A stretch of 64,000 nt of DNA from Parabacteroides sp. TM07-1AC (GCF_003480915.1 NZ_QUKD01000007.1:186001-250000), one strand, 5' to 3'; counted from the stretch's first letter, positions 10,401-19,462 are shown. The notes: generated from the letters alone by a model not told the origin. Program-made: numbers and translations.

Positions 10401-10431
10401 CTTTTCACTCGGTGTTGAATTAAATTTCTAA
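7411..10431 (+). CDS. SusC/RagA-type TonB-dependent outer-membrane transporter
   Basis: A 1006-residue outer-membrane receptor. Signal peptide residues 1-26 (TAFAQ). A CarboxypepD_reg-like domain follows (TGKVTSSDGNETLPGVNILIK), then the segment EVLDEVVVIGYTSVRK that leads into the plug domain (LQGKVSGLMV, LVIRGVGTI, VLKDVGSTAIYGAEGANGV), and a 22-strand barrel ending SLGVELNF with the usual terminal Phe. There is no STN domain, so it should not signal to an anti-sigma factor, in contrast to the SusC at 46569-50012. It pairs with SusD downstream to import oligosaccharides through TonB energy. Confidence 0.95.
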   Translation: MDLQLFRKVHLICIGILVLTIGTAFAQKTVTGKVTSSDGNETLPGVNILIKGTSSGTVTDIDGGYTLSDVPSDATLVFSYVGYTTVEEIVGDRTTIDVVMGSSEVLDEVVVIGYTSVRKAIMTSSATTLNSEAITDNVTSDFGSMLQGKVSGLMVTNSSGAPGSEANLVIRGVGTITAGKSPLFVVDGIPGGTYDPNDVETVTVLKDVGSTAIYGAEGANGVIVITTKQGKRNQTPKITVRVNAALTQALFGRFKPMDGEELYNLWESWGIPNFEADFPQTLKQRNYDWLGNTFKTGNAQDYYASVTGGTKNTSYMVSLNHYNQKGTMPGTSYKRSNIRLNFNAQLSSTLDLSVRMNMRENKKNNLWSNTFSEMAYRGIPWDNPFDENGDPVNIAGIPTADQRWFYANRQNPWHGYQYNYNKEGGTRMNLDLVLNWHIFPWLTATNTVRLERAQRWEKVYYDSRDASQTWNGITQGSHIEDNSSYPLGGYKNTTLLKASHRIGNHDLGGLVGYEFSEDKGDYRFGATADQQPIGMEIVSAGAATTMRATGGYATPRATWSAFAQLNYSYSDKYIATASFRADASSRFAPNNRVGFFPSMSVGWLASNEKFLKGNKILTFLKIRGSFGLTGNADIGDFAYMDAYTFSGVTYLGNPGAQPLSLANPDLGWEKCLMTSGGIDFKLFNWLEGSIDLYRNLNSDLLFSAPEAPSTGFYSYLRNIGKICNKGIEVQLTSTNIENKNLKWTSSFNIGFNKNRVEKLPGGEPGKPGTPIMVGAADAARQRLEEGHELYGWYMPEWRGVDPANGDPLWTAEDGGVTNDYSKAKIDWLGSSPTPKFSGGLLNNLSYKGFTFGMNILFVYGNKIYNGARASMDNDGRQAQYNQMSLDNGLGWSRWEKTGDIATHPLPVYGGNKNSTNPSSRFLENGSYLRIRNINIGYNIPEKVLSKLYIKNARVFLSGDNLLTFSKFSGPDPETDLTASGISDVAGSINYIYPSNRTFSLGVELNF

Positions 10432-10455
10432 TATAAACTAAAATGATCATTTATC

Positions 10456-12231
10456 ATGAAAAATAAATTTTTAATACTAGCAACCACTATTTTAGGCATA
10501 TCCTTGTCATCTTGTGTGGATATGGATTTGACTCCTGAGTCAACTATGACTTCAGACCAATTGGCGAATGATCCGACAGGTATCGAATATGCTACTATAG
10601 GTGCTTACAGATGGTTCAAAACAAATCGTTCGGGAATGGCCGGCGGTTCATCCAGTAGAGACGTTTATGCAAGAAATTGGTTTCAAATGAACGAATTCCG
10701 TGGTGACAACGTTTTTATCGCCGGAGTTACCACCGACCCTTTTATGAAATCATATGAATATACGGATCAGAATACTGAAGCGACATGTCGTTATATGTGG
10801 TACTCTTCTTATTCTATACTGAATATTTTAAATACAAATATTAGAATAGGAACAGAAGGACTGTCCGAAAAAAATGATCATATTCTTGGAGAAAACTATT
10901 TTCTACGCGCCCTAGTATATATGAATCTTTGCGACCTGTTTGCTCGTCCATATTCCCAAGGCGCAGACAATCCCGCAGTCGTACTTCGTACAGAAGAACC
11001 TATAACCGGTGAAATTACAAGAGCATCTATTAGAGAAGTTTATGCCCAAATCGAAAAAGATCTTAATAAGGCAATTCAACTAATGGGTAATTATCGTCGT
11101 TCAGACAATACAAGTTACGCATGGAAAGGTTCTGCTCAAGGTCTTTTATCCAGATTATATCTCTATATGGGCCGAAATCAGGATGTTGTAAATATCGTAA
11201 ATGAAATGCTAAATGGTAAAACTCCGGAAGACGTTCTCGATCCTGATCTTGCCACTTACTTCACACGGACACAAACCTCACGGGAAACACTTTGGTGCAT
11301 TGGATATCTTGCCAACGAAACTCAAGGGAACAGTTCTGTAGCCTCCATGTATCTCAATGATCCGGTAAGTGGTGCCGGTTGGGGTGAGATTTACCCGTCT
11401 GATCCTATGTACGAATTATTCAACCGATATGCAGACGATGATATACGTTGGAAAGACTTCCATCTTTTCCAGCCGATCCCAACTCCTGGAGTTACTTTCA
11501 ATGGTGAAAACGTCAAATGGATGGCCAATTGGCCGGTTCCAAATCCCACTAGTTGGTATTATGGGTCTCAATATCGTTATCTCGCAGAAGATGCCAAGGG
11601 AAAATATATTATCTTCAGTAATAATCCCGGTTTAAACAATCCTGTCCCTGATGATTATTTCACTAACACTAGTGCTAAAATATATATTGAGGAAGAAATA
11701 ATAAATACTTATCCCAAATATTTCTTCACATACAATGGGAATAAGATTAATGTAACGATTACCCCTGTAACCAATAATCGTATGAGCTACAGAAAAATAT
11801 TCAACACGAAGTTCTCATATCAGGATGGTGACGCCATGTTATGTTCTTATCCAATGATCAGATGGGGAGAAGTGATATTAAACCGAGCAGAAGCTTATGC
11901 AAAATTGAACAATTCCACAGCTGCATTAGCTGACGTGAATGCAATTCGTAGCCGTGCCGGTCTTTCCGGCGGGCAATTAATGACAACCAGTAATATGACG
12001 GTTCGGGGATATACGAATATATTGGATGTGGTTCTTGACGAGCGTCGCCTTGAACTAGCTTATGAGGGGTTCCGCTGGAAAGATCTTTTCCGTAATAATA
12101 AACCGATGGATCGTCGTTACGCCGGTACACATCCCTGGGAGGTTATCCAGCCAAGCGACTTACGAATACCACATCAGATATCCGGAGACGAGACACTGAT
12201 CAATCCCGGTGTCTTACCTAATCCCAGATAA
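10456..12231 (+). CDS. SusD/RagB-type glycan-binding surface lipoprotein
   Basis: A 591-residue lipoprotein with lipobox SLSSC (C20) followed by the acidic VDMDLTPES usual for SusD. TPR-like helices begin near residue 30, and the C-terminal SusD signature WGEVILNRAEAYAKL and DVVLDERRLELAYEGFRWKDLFR is intact. It forms the lid of the SusC channel and captures substrate. It lies 24 bases after SusC and is the last gene of the locus, followed by a strong hairpin. Confidence 0.95.
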   Translation: MKNKFLILATTILGISLSSCVDMDLTPESTMTSDQLANDPTGIEYATIGAYRWFKTNRSGMAGGSSSRDVYARNWFQMNEFRGDNVFIAGVTTDPFMKSYEYTDQNTEATCRYMWYSSYSILNILNTNIRIGTEGLSEKNDHILGENYFLRALVYMNLCDLFARPYSQGADNPAVVLRTEEPITGEITRASIREVYAQIEKDLNKAIQLMGNYRRSDNTSYAWKGSAQGLLSRLYLYMGRNQDVVNIVNEMLNGKTPEDVLDPDLATYFTRTQTSRETLWCIGYLANETQGNSSVASMYLNDPVSGAGWGEIYPSDPMYELFNRYADDDIRWKDFHLFQPIPTPGVTFNGENVKWMANWPVPNPTSWYYGSQYRYLAEDAKGKYIIFSNNPGLNNPVPDDYFTNTSAKIYIEEEIINTYPKYFFTYNGNKINVTITPVTNNRMSYRKIFNTKFSYQDGDAMLCSYPMIRWGEVILNRAEAYAKLNNSTAALADVNAIRSRAGLSGGQLMTTSNMTVRGYTNILDVVLDERRLELAYEGFRWKDLFRNNKPMDRRYAGTHPWEVIQPSDLRIPHQISGDETLINPGVLPNPR

Positions 12232-12252
12232 TACTGAGAGGTAAATACATAA

Positions 12253-12309
12253 AAAAGAGAGTATCTTAAAAATTTATATCAATAAGAACTTTTAAGCATA
12301 CTCTCTTTT
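12253..12309. terminator. Bidirectional intrinsic terminator between susD and acyl-CoA ligase
   Basis: Arms AAAAGAGAGTAT (12253-12264) and ATACTCTCTTTT (12298-12309) pair perfectly. An inner CTTAAAA/TTTTAAG stem extends them with one bulged C. An A-rich left flank and T-rich right arm let it act on both strands for the convergent genes ending at 12231 and 12358. Confidence 0.85.
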
Positions 12310-12357
12310 CTATAAAATCCAAACGAATATATTAGATGCAATTATCCTGAATATTTA

Positions 12358-14022
12358 TCAATAGTTACTGTATAAATATCTTTTAATACTTTTCTTCGGA
12401 GTCTTCTCAAACTCGGTCGGGTATAACTGTATTTCAGATACCACTTCATAGGAAGCCAGCTGCTTGTTCAACTCAATCCGGTTCTGTTCCATAATGACCG
12501 GCAGATCGGTATGAGAAATACCGGTTCCGTCCACCGTATCATAATCAGGATAAACCAAAGCCACCAACTTACCGTTTTTCTCGATAACGATACTTTCCAT
12601 GACAAAAGGCAGGTTGTTTATCTTCGATTCGATCTCTTCCGGATAAATATTTTGTCCGCTTGCTCCTAGGATCATTGTCTTACTACGGCCACGGATAAAG
12701 ATACGATTATCGTGGTCGATCGTTCCCAGGTCGCCGGTATGAAGCCAGCCATCTTCGGTAAAAACATTTTTAGTCGCTTCTTCATTCTTATAATAGCCTT
12801 TCATGACGTTCTCACCACGAACCTGAATCTCCCCTACCTTATTATACGGATCATCAGAATCGATACGTACCTCCATAATACCTTTCAGTATCTGCCCGCA
12901 AGAACCTGGTACATATTCGCGATTATTGTCATAGCTGATCAGCGGTCCGCATTCCGTCATACCGTAACCGATCGTAAACGGGAACTTGATCTTATACAGA
13001 AAATCACTTACTTCCTGGTTCATGGCAGCTCCACCAACAATCACTTCACGGAAACGGCCACCCATAGCATCCACCAGATGTTTACGGATCTGTGCATAGA
13101 TACGGGAATCCAGCAAAGGGATATTCAAAGCCAGCTTCATCGTCGTCTTACTCAACTGAGGAAGAATCATTTTCTTATAGATCTTTTCCAAAATCAGCGG
13201 AACGGTCAGGATCAGGTTCGGCTTCACCTCTTCGAATGCTTTCAGCAAAATCTTCGGAGAAGGAACTTTCCCTAACATATATACATGTGCACCGACAGCC
13301 ATCGGTACCAGGAAGTTGAACGCACAGCTATAAGCATGCGCCAACGGCAGGAAACACAATTCGCGGTCGCCACGGAACAAAAGATCCAGCGTCTTTGCAT
13401 AAGTAACATTACCGGCCAGGTTGTTGCCGGTCAGCATAACGCCTTTACTGAAACCGGTCGTACCGGAAGTATAGTTCAGCAGGACAACCTTATCGTTATC
13501 CAGTTCCGCATATTTAATATCGTTCTTGGAAAATCCGTTCGGATATTTCTCTGCCATCTTTTCATCCATCGACTTCATCAGCTTCTGAATACTTTCCCCG
13601 TCACGCTGATGCAGGCAACGGAAATCGGAAAGAGAGAATACACCGCGTATCTCTTCGATCTTATCTTCTTCCAACGAATCCCAGATACGGTCGCTGACAA
13701 ACAGGAATACCGACTCGGAATGGTTGATAATATGATGCACGTCATTCGGATTAAAATCCTGCAGGATCGGCACTATGATCGCACCATAGGTTACAGCCGC
13801 CATATAGACAATACACCAGCGGGCACTGTCTTTTCCGATCAGGGCAATCTTATCCCCCCGACGTATCTGACATTCCTCAAACAGAATATGGATGCGTGCA
13901 ATCTCCTTCGCAACATCTTCAAATGTAAAAGTGACATTCTTGCTGTAATCTGTTAAGGCGGGTAACGACCAGTTTTCCTTGAAACTGTTTTCGTATATCT
14001 TAATGAAGTTCTCTTGTATCAT
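12358..14022 (-). CDS. AMP-binding long-chain fatty-acid--CoA ligase-like enzyme
   Basis: A 554-residue ANL-superfamily adenylating enzyme that would activate a fatty acid with ATP and CoA. Motifs: LLNYTSGTTGFSKGVML (AMP/P-loop), FTIGYGMTECGPLISYD, WLHTGDLGTID and the C-terminal hinge RGRSKTMILG. The start at 14022 gives the family N-terminus MIQENFIKIYENSF; it lies about 24 bases from a TATTTTTG box, whereas an upstream in-frame ATG at 14076 would precede the promoter. The gene stands alone, convergent with the sugar locus and sharing its terminator. It probably serves exogenous fatty-acid activation for phospholipids; chain length is not predictable. Confidence 0.88.
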   Translation of the reverse strand: MIQENFIKIYENSFKENWSLPALTDYSKNVTFTFEDVAKEIARIHILFEECQIRRGDKIALIGKDSARWCIVYMAAVTYGAIIVPILQDFNPNDVHHIINHSESVFLFVSDRIWDSLEEDKIEEIRGVFSLSDFRCLHQRDGESIQKLMKSMDEKMAEKYPNGFSKNDIKYAELDNDKVVLLNYTSGTTGFSKGVMLTGNNLAGNVTYAKTLDLLFRGDRELCFLPLAHAYSCAFNFLVPMAVGAHVYMLGKVPSPKILLKAFEEVKPNLILTVPLILEKIYKKMILPQLSKTTMKLALNIPLLDSRIYAQIRKHLVDAMGGRFREVIVGGAAMNQEVSDFLYKIKFPFTIGYGMTECGPLISYDNNREYVPGSCGQILKGIMEVRIDSDDPYNKVGEIQVRGENVMKGYYKNEEATKNVFTEDGWLHTGDLGTIDHDNRIFIRGRSKTMILGASGQNIYPEEIESKINNLPFVMESIVIEKNGKLVALVYPDYDTVDGTGISHTDLPVIMEQNRIELNKQLASYEVVSEIQLYPTEFEKTPKKSIKRYLYSNY

Positions 14023-14045
14023 AGCACAGATGCTTAAATTTCGTG

Positions 14046-14053
14046 CAAAAATA
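14046..14053 (-). promoter_or_regulatory. -7 box TATTTTTG for acyl-CoA ligase
   Basis: Matches TAnnTTTG on the minus strand. The predicted start of transcription near 14039 leaves a short leader before the ATG at 14022. No clear -33 TTTG is seen. Confidence 0.5.
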
Positions 14054-14130
14054 CAGACTATCCGGCAGATACACAACAGATAGGGAGAGTTTAACCCTTA
14101 ACCGCTACATTCATCTGCCGGTTTATATTC

Positions 14131-15288
14131 TTATTTTTTGTACTTTGCCAACATAATCACCGGATTGGCTTCCTCATCCAAACCCGCTGCAATTTCTTTC
14201 AGTTTGCCTTTCAGCTGTCCTTTCTCATAAGCCTCGACGAGGTCAGGAGCCTGCAAAGACTGGCTGATTGCAATTTCGGAGTTGCGGGGTTTAAAAAGGA
14301 ATGAAATCGATCTCTTATTTGAATAATCACCATTATACATGGTAAACTGAGAGAGAGTCTTTTCCTGTTTGTCATAGAACAAATCGGTACCAGGGAATCC
14401 TCTAAACGTTTTGAAGTCAAGTTCTTTCTTCATAGCCCGCATAAAATAATAACGATCGGTAATAACGGTCGGGAAAAGAAAGACTTCGGTTTCCATGGTA
14501 TTGATGGAGGGAGTCCGCACAATGATAGGATACATATTGCCATCAGCCAAATAGTTGTACAACGTATCGGACGAGGTGTTCACAAGTATCCAATTATTCT
14601 GATTGGGGAACATCAAGTGAAACTCAGGCACAACCGTCATATCATCTTTCGTAATGACCGGTGTCTTATACGCTTTAAAAGGAATTCGGATTTCACGGGT
14701 GACACTTCCGTCTTGCTTGGAAACAAGCAAATGGCATGCCTGTTCATCTTCTTTCGGTGTCGAATATTTCTTGTAACAAATCAAATGATCACGATCATAA
14801 TTGAAGATATCGTCATAATAGCCGGTATCTGCATACTTGAAACTTCTCTTATAATTTCCGGACAGGTCATACACCGATATTTTTCGTGCGGGATAGTCAG
14901 AGACAAACATTTCACTGTTATCTTCATCCAATATAATAGAGTTAATCCCTGAATATTCCTCGGCACCTTGTCCAAAGCGGTTTATCTTCTTTATCCCTTT
15001 CCCGGTCGCCCTGTCATAAACGAAAATATTCCCGTCCCGCATATTCCTTACTACTATGACCTTCTTACCGATAGCTTCCACAATGCCCTGCGTAATAAAT
15101 TCGTCATTTGTTTCCAACGGAACATATTCCACATCCATAAAATCCTGTAGAACCAGTTCCTTCTCGGGATAACTGGCGCTGACATCCACTGTGATAAGAT
15201 CGTCATGTTGGCTACCGGACTGCTGGCATCCTGTGAATCCTGCCATTGAAAAGAGAATCATTACCAGACTTGCATTTAACTTTTTCAT
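14131..15288 (-). CDS. 6-bladed beta-propeller lipoprotein
   Basis: A 385-residue exported lipoprotein of the Bacteroidales 6-bladed beta-propeller group. The signal peptide ends in a lipobox (MAGFTGC). The first blades include the motif set VEYVPLETNDEF, FVYDRATGKGIKKINRFGQGAEEYSGI and EMFVSDYPARKISVYDLSGNYKRSF typical of this family. The start at 15288 gives the standard MKKLNASLVMIL signal; the longer open frame to 15324 adds a non-signal extension. It stands as a single gene, divergent from mtaB. The function of the family is generally unknown; propellers usually bind ligands or partners at the outer membrane. Confidence 0.8.
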   Translation of the reverse strand: MKKLNASLVMILFSMAGFTGCQQSGSQHDDLITVDVSASYPEKELVLQDFMDVEYVPLETNDEFITQGIVEAIGKKVIVVRNMRDGNIFVYDRATGKGIKKINRFGQGAEEYSGINSIILDEDNSEMFVSDYPARKISVYDLSGNYKRSFKYADTGYYDDIFNYDRDHLICYKKYSTPKEDEQACHLLVSKQDGSVTREIRIPFKAYKTPVITKDDMTVVPEFHLMFPNQNNWILVNTSSDTLYNYLADGNMYPIIVRTPSINTMETEVFLFPTVITDRYYFMRAMKKELDFKTFRGFPGTDLFYDKQEKTLSQFTMYNGDYSNKRSISFLFKPRNSEIAISQSLQAPDLVEAYEKGQLKGKLKEIAAGLDEEANPVIMLAKYKK

Positions 15289-15497
15289 TTCTTTCTGTTT
15301 GTTATAATAAAATACTACGAACACCTTTACACTTATACGGATATTTCGTACGAAATGTACGTACTATTCGAAAAACAAACAACTTAATCCCTGTTTCACT
15401 CGCAACCTTTAACAATCTTTATTGTTAGACTTACCTCATCACATCATAAAGAAGTCTCTCACTCCTCACGCAAGAAACTTTATCCGAATATTTTCGC

Positions 15498-15505
15498 TAA
15501 ATTTG
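15498..15505 (+). promoter_or_regulatory. -7 box TAAATTTG for mtaB
   Basis: Matches TAnnTTTG and lies 18 bases before the ATG at 15524. This supports that start over the upstream ATG at 15422, which would lie before the promoter. Confidence 0.55.
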
Positions 15506-15523
15506 CGCGATAATTCAATCGCA

Positions 15524-16852
15524 ATGATAGACAAAACCGTATTTGAAAATAAAATAGCTGCTTATTATACCCTGGGCTGCAAGCTCAACTTCGCAGAGAC
15601 CTCCACGATAGGAAAGGTCCTTGCCGAACAGGGGGTACGCAAAGTCCGTACGGGTGAGAAAGCAGACATCTGTGTTGTTAATACCTGTTCCGTGACAGAG
15701 CTTGCCGACAAGAAATGCCGCCAGGCCATCCGCCGGATCAGTAAACAACATCCGGGAGCCTTTATCGTTGTAACGGGTTGTTACGCACAGCTCAAGCCGG
15801 AAGAGGTTTCTCATATAGAAGGTGTCGACCTGGTTCTCGGTGCCGAACAGAAACTGGATATATTAATGTATCTGGACGACCTGAAGAAAAAAGAAGAAGG
15901 CGGTGCAGTAATCGCCTCACAAACGAAAGATATACGCACATTCTCCCCTTCCTGCTCGGCAGACGATCGTACACGCCATTTCCTGAAGGTGCAGGACGGA
16001 TGTGATTACTTCTGTTCTTACTGTACCATTCCCTTTGCTCGCGGACGGAGCCGCAACGGTACTATCGCCAGCATGGTGGAACAGGCACAGGAAGTAGCCC
16101 GCAAAGGAGGTAAAGAGATTGTACTGACGGGAGTCAACATCGGTGACTTCGGTAAATCGACCGGTGAAACATTCATCGACCTGATCCGTGCACTCGACGA
16201 AGTGGAGGGTATCGTGCGTTACCGCATCTCTTCCATCGAACCGAACCTGATCACAGATGAAGCGATCGACTTCGTCGCTTCCAGCAAACGATTCGCCCCT
16301 CATTTCCATATTCCCCTGCAAAGCGGAAGCGATGAAGTTCTGAAACTGATGCGCCGCCGTTATGACACGGCCCTTTTCCGCCATAAGATCGAGAAGATCA
16401 AGGAGATCATGCCGCACGCCTTTATCGGTGTGGATGTGATCGTGGGTACCCGCGGAGAGACGGACGAGTTGTTCGAAGAGGCACGCAGCTTTATCGACAG
16501 CCTGGACATCAGTCAACTGCATGTGTTCAGTTACTCGGAACGTCCGGGAACACAGGCTTTGAAGATCGCCCATTCGGTAGACCCGAAAGTAAAACATGCC
16601 CGCAGCCAGCAACTGCTGGACATTTCCGACAGGAAACTACATGCTTTCTATGATGCCCATACCGGCAGTCAGGCGGAAGTTCTGTTCGAACATACCCGGA
16701 AAGGAGGCATGATGCATGGCTTCACGGAAAATTATATCAAAGTAGAGATACCTTACGACAGTTCGCTGGTAAACGAAACCCGACGGGTAACATTGACCGG
16801 CTGGAATGAAGACCGTACCGCACTGAATTGTGAATTAGTAACAAACAGCTGA
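15524..16852 (+). CDS. mtaB: tRNA t6A37 methylthiotransferase MtaB
   Basis: A 442-residue radical-SAM methylthiotransferase that converts t6A to ms2t6A at position 37 of ANN-decoding tRNAs. The N-terminal UPF0004 domain has the cluster cysteines of AAYYTLGCKLN, VVNTCSVT and VVTGCYAQ. The radical SAM motif is CDYFCSYCTIPFARGRSR (CxxxCxxC). HIPLQSGSD and a C-terminal TRAM-like region follow. Length and motif order are complete. It is followed after one base by the acyltransferase gene, so a three-gene operon with the acyltransferase and GT2 is likely. Confidence 0.92.
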   Translation: MIDKTVFENKIAAYYTLGCKLNFAETSTIGKVLAEQGVRKVRTGEKADICVVNTCSVTELADKKCRQAIRRISKQHPGAFIVVTGCYAQLKPEEVSHIEGVDLVLGAEQKLDILMYLDDLKKKEEGGAVIASQTKDIRTFSPSCSADDRTRHFLKVQDGCDYFCSYCTIPFARGRSRNGTIASMVEQAQEVARKGGKEIVLTGVNIGDFGKSTGETFIDLIRALDEVEGIVRYRISSIEPNLITDEAIDFVASSKRFAPHFHIPLQSGSDEVLKLMRRRYDTALFRHKIEKIKEIMPHAFIGVDVIVGTRGETDELFEEARSFIDSLDISQLHVFSYSERPGTQALKIAHSVDPKVKHARSQQLLDISDRKLHAFYDAHTGSQAEVLFEHTRKGGMMHGFTENYIKVEIPYDSSLVNETRRVTLTGWNEDRTALNCELVTNS

Positions 16853-16853
16853 T

Positions 16854-17741
16854 ATGTGGAATAAAATTCAATACGGATTGATCTATTCATGGGCCAAAGT
16901 TCATGCTTTCCTGCCCATGCCGGTATTATATGTACTGTCAGATATCCTGTATGTACTTATCTATAGGGTAATCCGTTACAGGATAAGGGTAGTCCGCCGC
17001 AATATGGAAGCCTCCTTTCCCGAAAAGTCCAAAATAGAACTTCGCAGGCTGGAGAAAGCCTTCTATCATCACTTTTCCGACTATATTGTCGAGACGATCA
17101 AACTGGCGCACATATCGCCGGAGGAAGTGTTACGCCGTGCCCACATCAAGAACCCCGAAGTCGCAACCAAGCTACAGGCGGAAGGACAAAATACGGTTAT
17201 GATGTTGATGGGACATTACGGAAACTGGGAATGGTTCAGTGCCTCCAGCCTGGTATATACGGAATCCAGACTATGGCAAATCTACCGCCCCCTGAACAAT
17301 AAGGCAGTCGACCGCCTGTTCATCTTTCTCCGCACCCGCTTCGGTTCGTATGGTATGAAAAAGAATGACACGGTACGCGACATGATGGCATTGAAGCGCG
17401 AAAACAACAAGAACATCGTGATCTTCATTGCTGATCAGACCCCAAGCAAGGCGAACCTGCATTACTGGACAAACTTCCTGAACCAGGACACTCCGATGCT
17501 GAACGGCGCCGAACGTATCGCACGAAAACTGGATCTGCCGGTTATCTTCCTCGATGTACAAAAAGTGAAGCGCGGATATTACACGGTTGAAATGAAGTTA
17601 ATGACAGCCCATGCCAAGCAAACTGCCGAAAACGAGATTACCGAATCGTATGCCCGCATGACGGAGAAGATGATCCTTCGTAATCCGGCTTATTGGCTCT
17701 GGACTCACAAACGTTGGAAATACAAACGAGAAGATGCATAG
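16854..17741 (+). CDS. LpxL/HtrB-like lipid A (lysophospholipid) acyltransferase
   Basis: A 295-residue membrane-associated acyltransferase. An N-terminal hydrophobic segment (about 17-42) is followed by the catalytic H-x4-E motif in MLMGHYGNWEWF. Downstream are RPLNNKAVDRLF, the IADQTPSKANLHYWTNF segment and the terminal AYWLWTHKRWK, all family hallmarks. It adds a secondary acyl chain to the lipid A precursor at the inner membrane. The start is one base after the mtaB stop, and its end overlaps the next gene by 8 bases. Confidence 0.9.
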   Translation: MWNKIQYGLIYSWAKVHAFLPMPVLYVLSDILYVLIYRVIRYRIRVVRRNMEASFPEKSKIELRRLEKAFYHHFSDYIVETIKLAHISPEEVLRRAHIKNPEVATKLQAEGQNTVMMLMGHYGNWEWFSASSLVYTESRLWQIYRPLNNKAVDRLFIFLRTRFGSYGMKKNDTVRDMMALKRENNKNIVIFIADQTPSKANLHYWTNFLNQDTPMLNGAERIARKLDLPVIFLDVQKVKRGYYTVEMKLMTAHAKQTAENEITESYARMTEKMILRNPAYWLWTHKRWKYKREDA

Positions 17742-18762
17742 TAATTCAAAAAAAGTCGCTATTGTTATATTGAACTGGAACGGTTGCAAGCTGATGGAGA
17801 AATTCCTTCCGTCCGTCATCGATTACAGTCCTTCCGAACTATCTGAAGTAGTCGTTGCCGACAATGGCTCTACCGATGCCTCTATTGTTATGCTGAAAGA
17901 AAAGTTCCCGTCCGTACGAATCATTCAGCTCGATAAGAATTACGGCTTCGCCGAAGGATACAATCAGGCAATCAAGCAGATAGACAATGAATACACCGTT
18001 CTACTGAACAGTGATGTCGAAGTTACGCCTAGTTGGCTCGATGCCCCTCTGGCAACTCTTGAAGCCGATCCGACAATAGCAGCCGCTCAACCAAAGATCA
18101 GGGCACAGCGTAATAAGGAATATTTCGAATATGCCGGAGCTGCCGGAGGTTATATGGACATTTACGGCTATCCTTACTGCCGGGGCCGTGTACTGCATAT
18201 TGTAGAGAAAGATAATGGCCAATACGACACACCTGCCGATATCCTTTGGGCTACGGGTGCCTGTCTTTTCATCCGTACAGCTATTTATAAGGAGGTAGGC
18301 GGACTGGATGCCGGTTTCTTCGCCCATCAGGAAGAGATCGATATGTGCTGGCGCCTGCGTTCCCGCGGGTATCGACTGGTATGTACGCCCGGATCGGTTG
18401 TTTATCATGTTGGAGGTGCTACCTTACAGGTGGAAAGTCCCCGGAAGACCTTCCTCAATTTCCGAAACAACCTGCTGATGATTTACAAGAATCTTTCCGA
18501 AAAAGACCTGAAGCATGTGATGCGTGCGCGCTTCTTTCTGGATTATATTGCGGCCACCAAATTCCTGCTATGCGGGCATATTCAGAATGCCAAAGCGGTA
18601 TATGAAGCCCGGAAAGCATTCTTCGAAATGAAGCCGGATTATGTTGTCAAAAGGAAAGAGAACCTTGCTAAAACAACACTAGCTACTATCCCGGAACTGA
18701 TGCGCAACAGCCTTATTCTCTCTTTCTACCTGAAAGGGAAAAAGAAGTTCACCGACCTTTAG
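17734..18762 (+). CDS. GT2 family glycosyltransferase
   Basis: A 342-residue GT-A glycosyltransferase. IVILNWNGCKLMEKFLPSV opens the nucleotide-binding fold, VVADNGSTD and VLLNSDVEV (DxD-like) bind the nucleotide-sugar and metal, and HQEEIDMCWRLRSRGY holds the ED base motif. The overall pattern resembles rhamnosyltransferase-type GT2 enzymes. It overlaps the acyltransferase by 8 bases, which suggests a shared role in lipopolysaccharide or another surface glycolipid. Donor and acceptor are unknown. The stop is only 7 bases from the convergent HAD gene, with no hairpin between. Confidence 0.88.
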   Translation: MHSNSKKVAIVILNWNGCKLMEKFLPSVIDYSPSELSEVVVADNGSTDASIVMLKEKFPSVRIIQLDKNYGFAEGYNQAIKQIDNEYTVLLNSDVEVTPSWLDAPLATLEADPTIAAAQPKIRAQRNKEYFEYAGAAGGYMDIYGYPYCRGRVLHIVEKDNGQYDTPADILWATGACLFIRTAIYKEVGGLDAGFFAHQEEIDMCWRLRSRGYRLVCTPGSVVYHVGGATLQVESPRKTFLNFRNNLLMIYKNLSEKDLKHVMRARFFLDYIAATKFLLCGHIQNAKAVYEARKAFFEMKPDYVVKRKENLAKTTLATIPELMRNSLILSFYLKGKKKFTDL

Positions 18763-18769
18763 TCCAGGC

Positions 18770-19462
18770 TTAGGGTAGCAAGGATATCACATCCCATAAA
18801 GAATCGACGGTAAAAAAACGAGGGCTGACAACGGGCTCATCTACCTTTTCGTGCGCCCAGGTCGTTTGATAAGGTACGTGGATGGCATAGCTTCCCAGTT
18901 CCAGCGGAGGAAGGATATCTGAACGGACAGAGTTTCCTATCATCAAGAACTCTTCGGGTTGTATGTCGAGATGTTTCAATAACAGACGATATTCCCTGTC
19001 GGTCTTGTCACTCATAATCTCTACATGATGGAAAAGATGTTCGATCCCCGAACGGCGTAACTTTTGCTCCTGATCGAGCAGGTCACCTTTCGTTACCACA
19101 ATAAGGCGGTAGCGGCCCACAAGGGCATTCAACGTCTCCTCCACTCCGTCCAGAAGTTCTACCGGTTTGGACAGCTGTTCTTTTCCCAAAAGAAGAATCT
19201 GCTCCAATACGTTTGCCGGGACTTTCCCGTCCGTGATACGGATCGCCGTTTCCAGCACAGAAAGGATATAAGCTTTCACCCCATAACCATAAAGAGGCAT
19301 GTTCCGGCTTTCCGTCCTGAAAAGTTCGGCCGAAACAGTTTCCCCATCCACATAAGGAGCCAATAAAAGACGGAGTTTCTGCTCCGTCTCCAGGAAATAA
19401 GTTTCATTCACCCAAAGCGTGTCGTCGGCATCGAAGCCGATCACCTGTATTCCTTCAATCAT
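18770..19462 (-). CDS. HAD-superfamily phosphatase
   Basis: A 230-residue HAD hydrolase. Motif I GFDADDTLW (nucleophile D11, acid D13), motif II VVTKGD, a conserved Lys (KTDREYR region) and motif III MIGNSVRSDILPPLELG are in order, with a helical cap between residues 20 and 95. It dephosphorylates a small phosphometabolite in the cytoplasm; the substrate is not predictable. Its start overlaps the end of marC by 4 bases, so the two are coupled. Confidence 0.88.
   Translation of the reverse strand: MIEGIQVIGFDADDTLWVNETYFLETEQKLRLLLAPYVDGETVSAELFRTESRNMPLYGYGVKAYILSVLETAIRITDGKVPANVLEQILLLGKEQLSKPVELLDGVEETLNALVGRYRLIVVTKGDLLDQEQKLRRSGIEHLFHHVEIMSDKTDREYRLLLKHLDIQPEEFLMIGNSVRSDILPPLELGSYAIHVPYQTTWAHEKVDEPVVSPRFFTVDSLWDVISLLP

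Noticed and set aside
12712..13956. Long plus-strand frames opposite the acyl-CoA ligase
   Set aside because: Antisense shadows of a well-supported enzyme gene.
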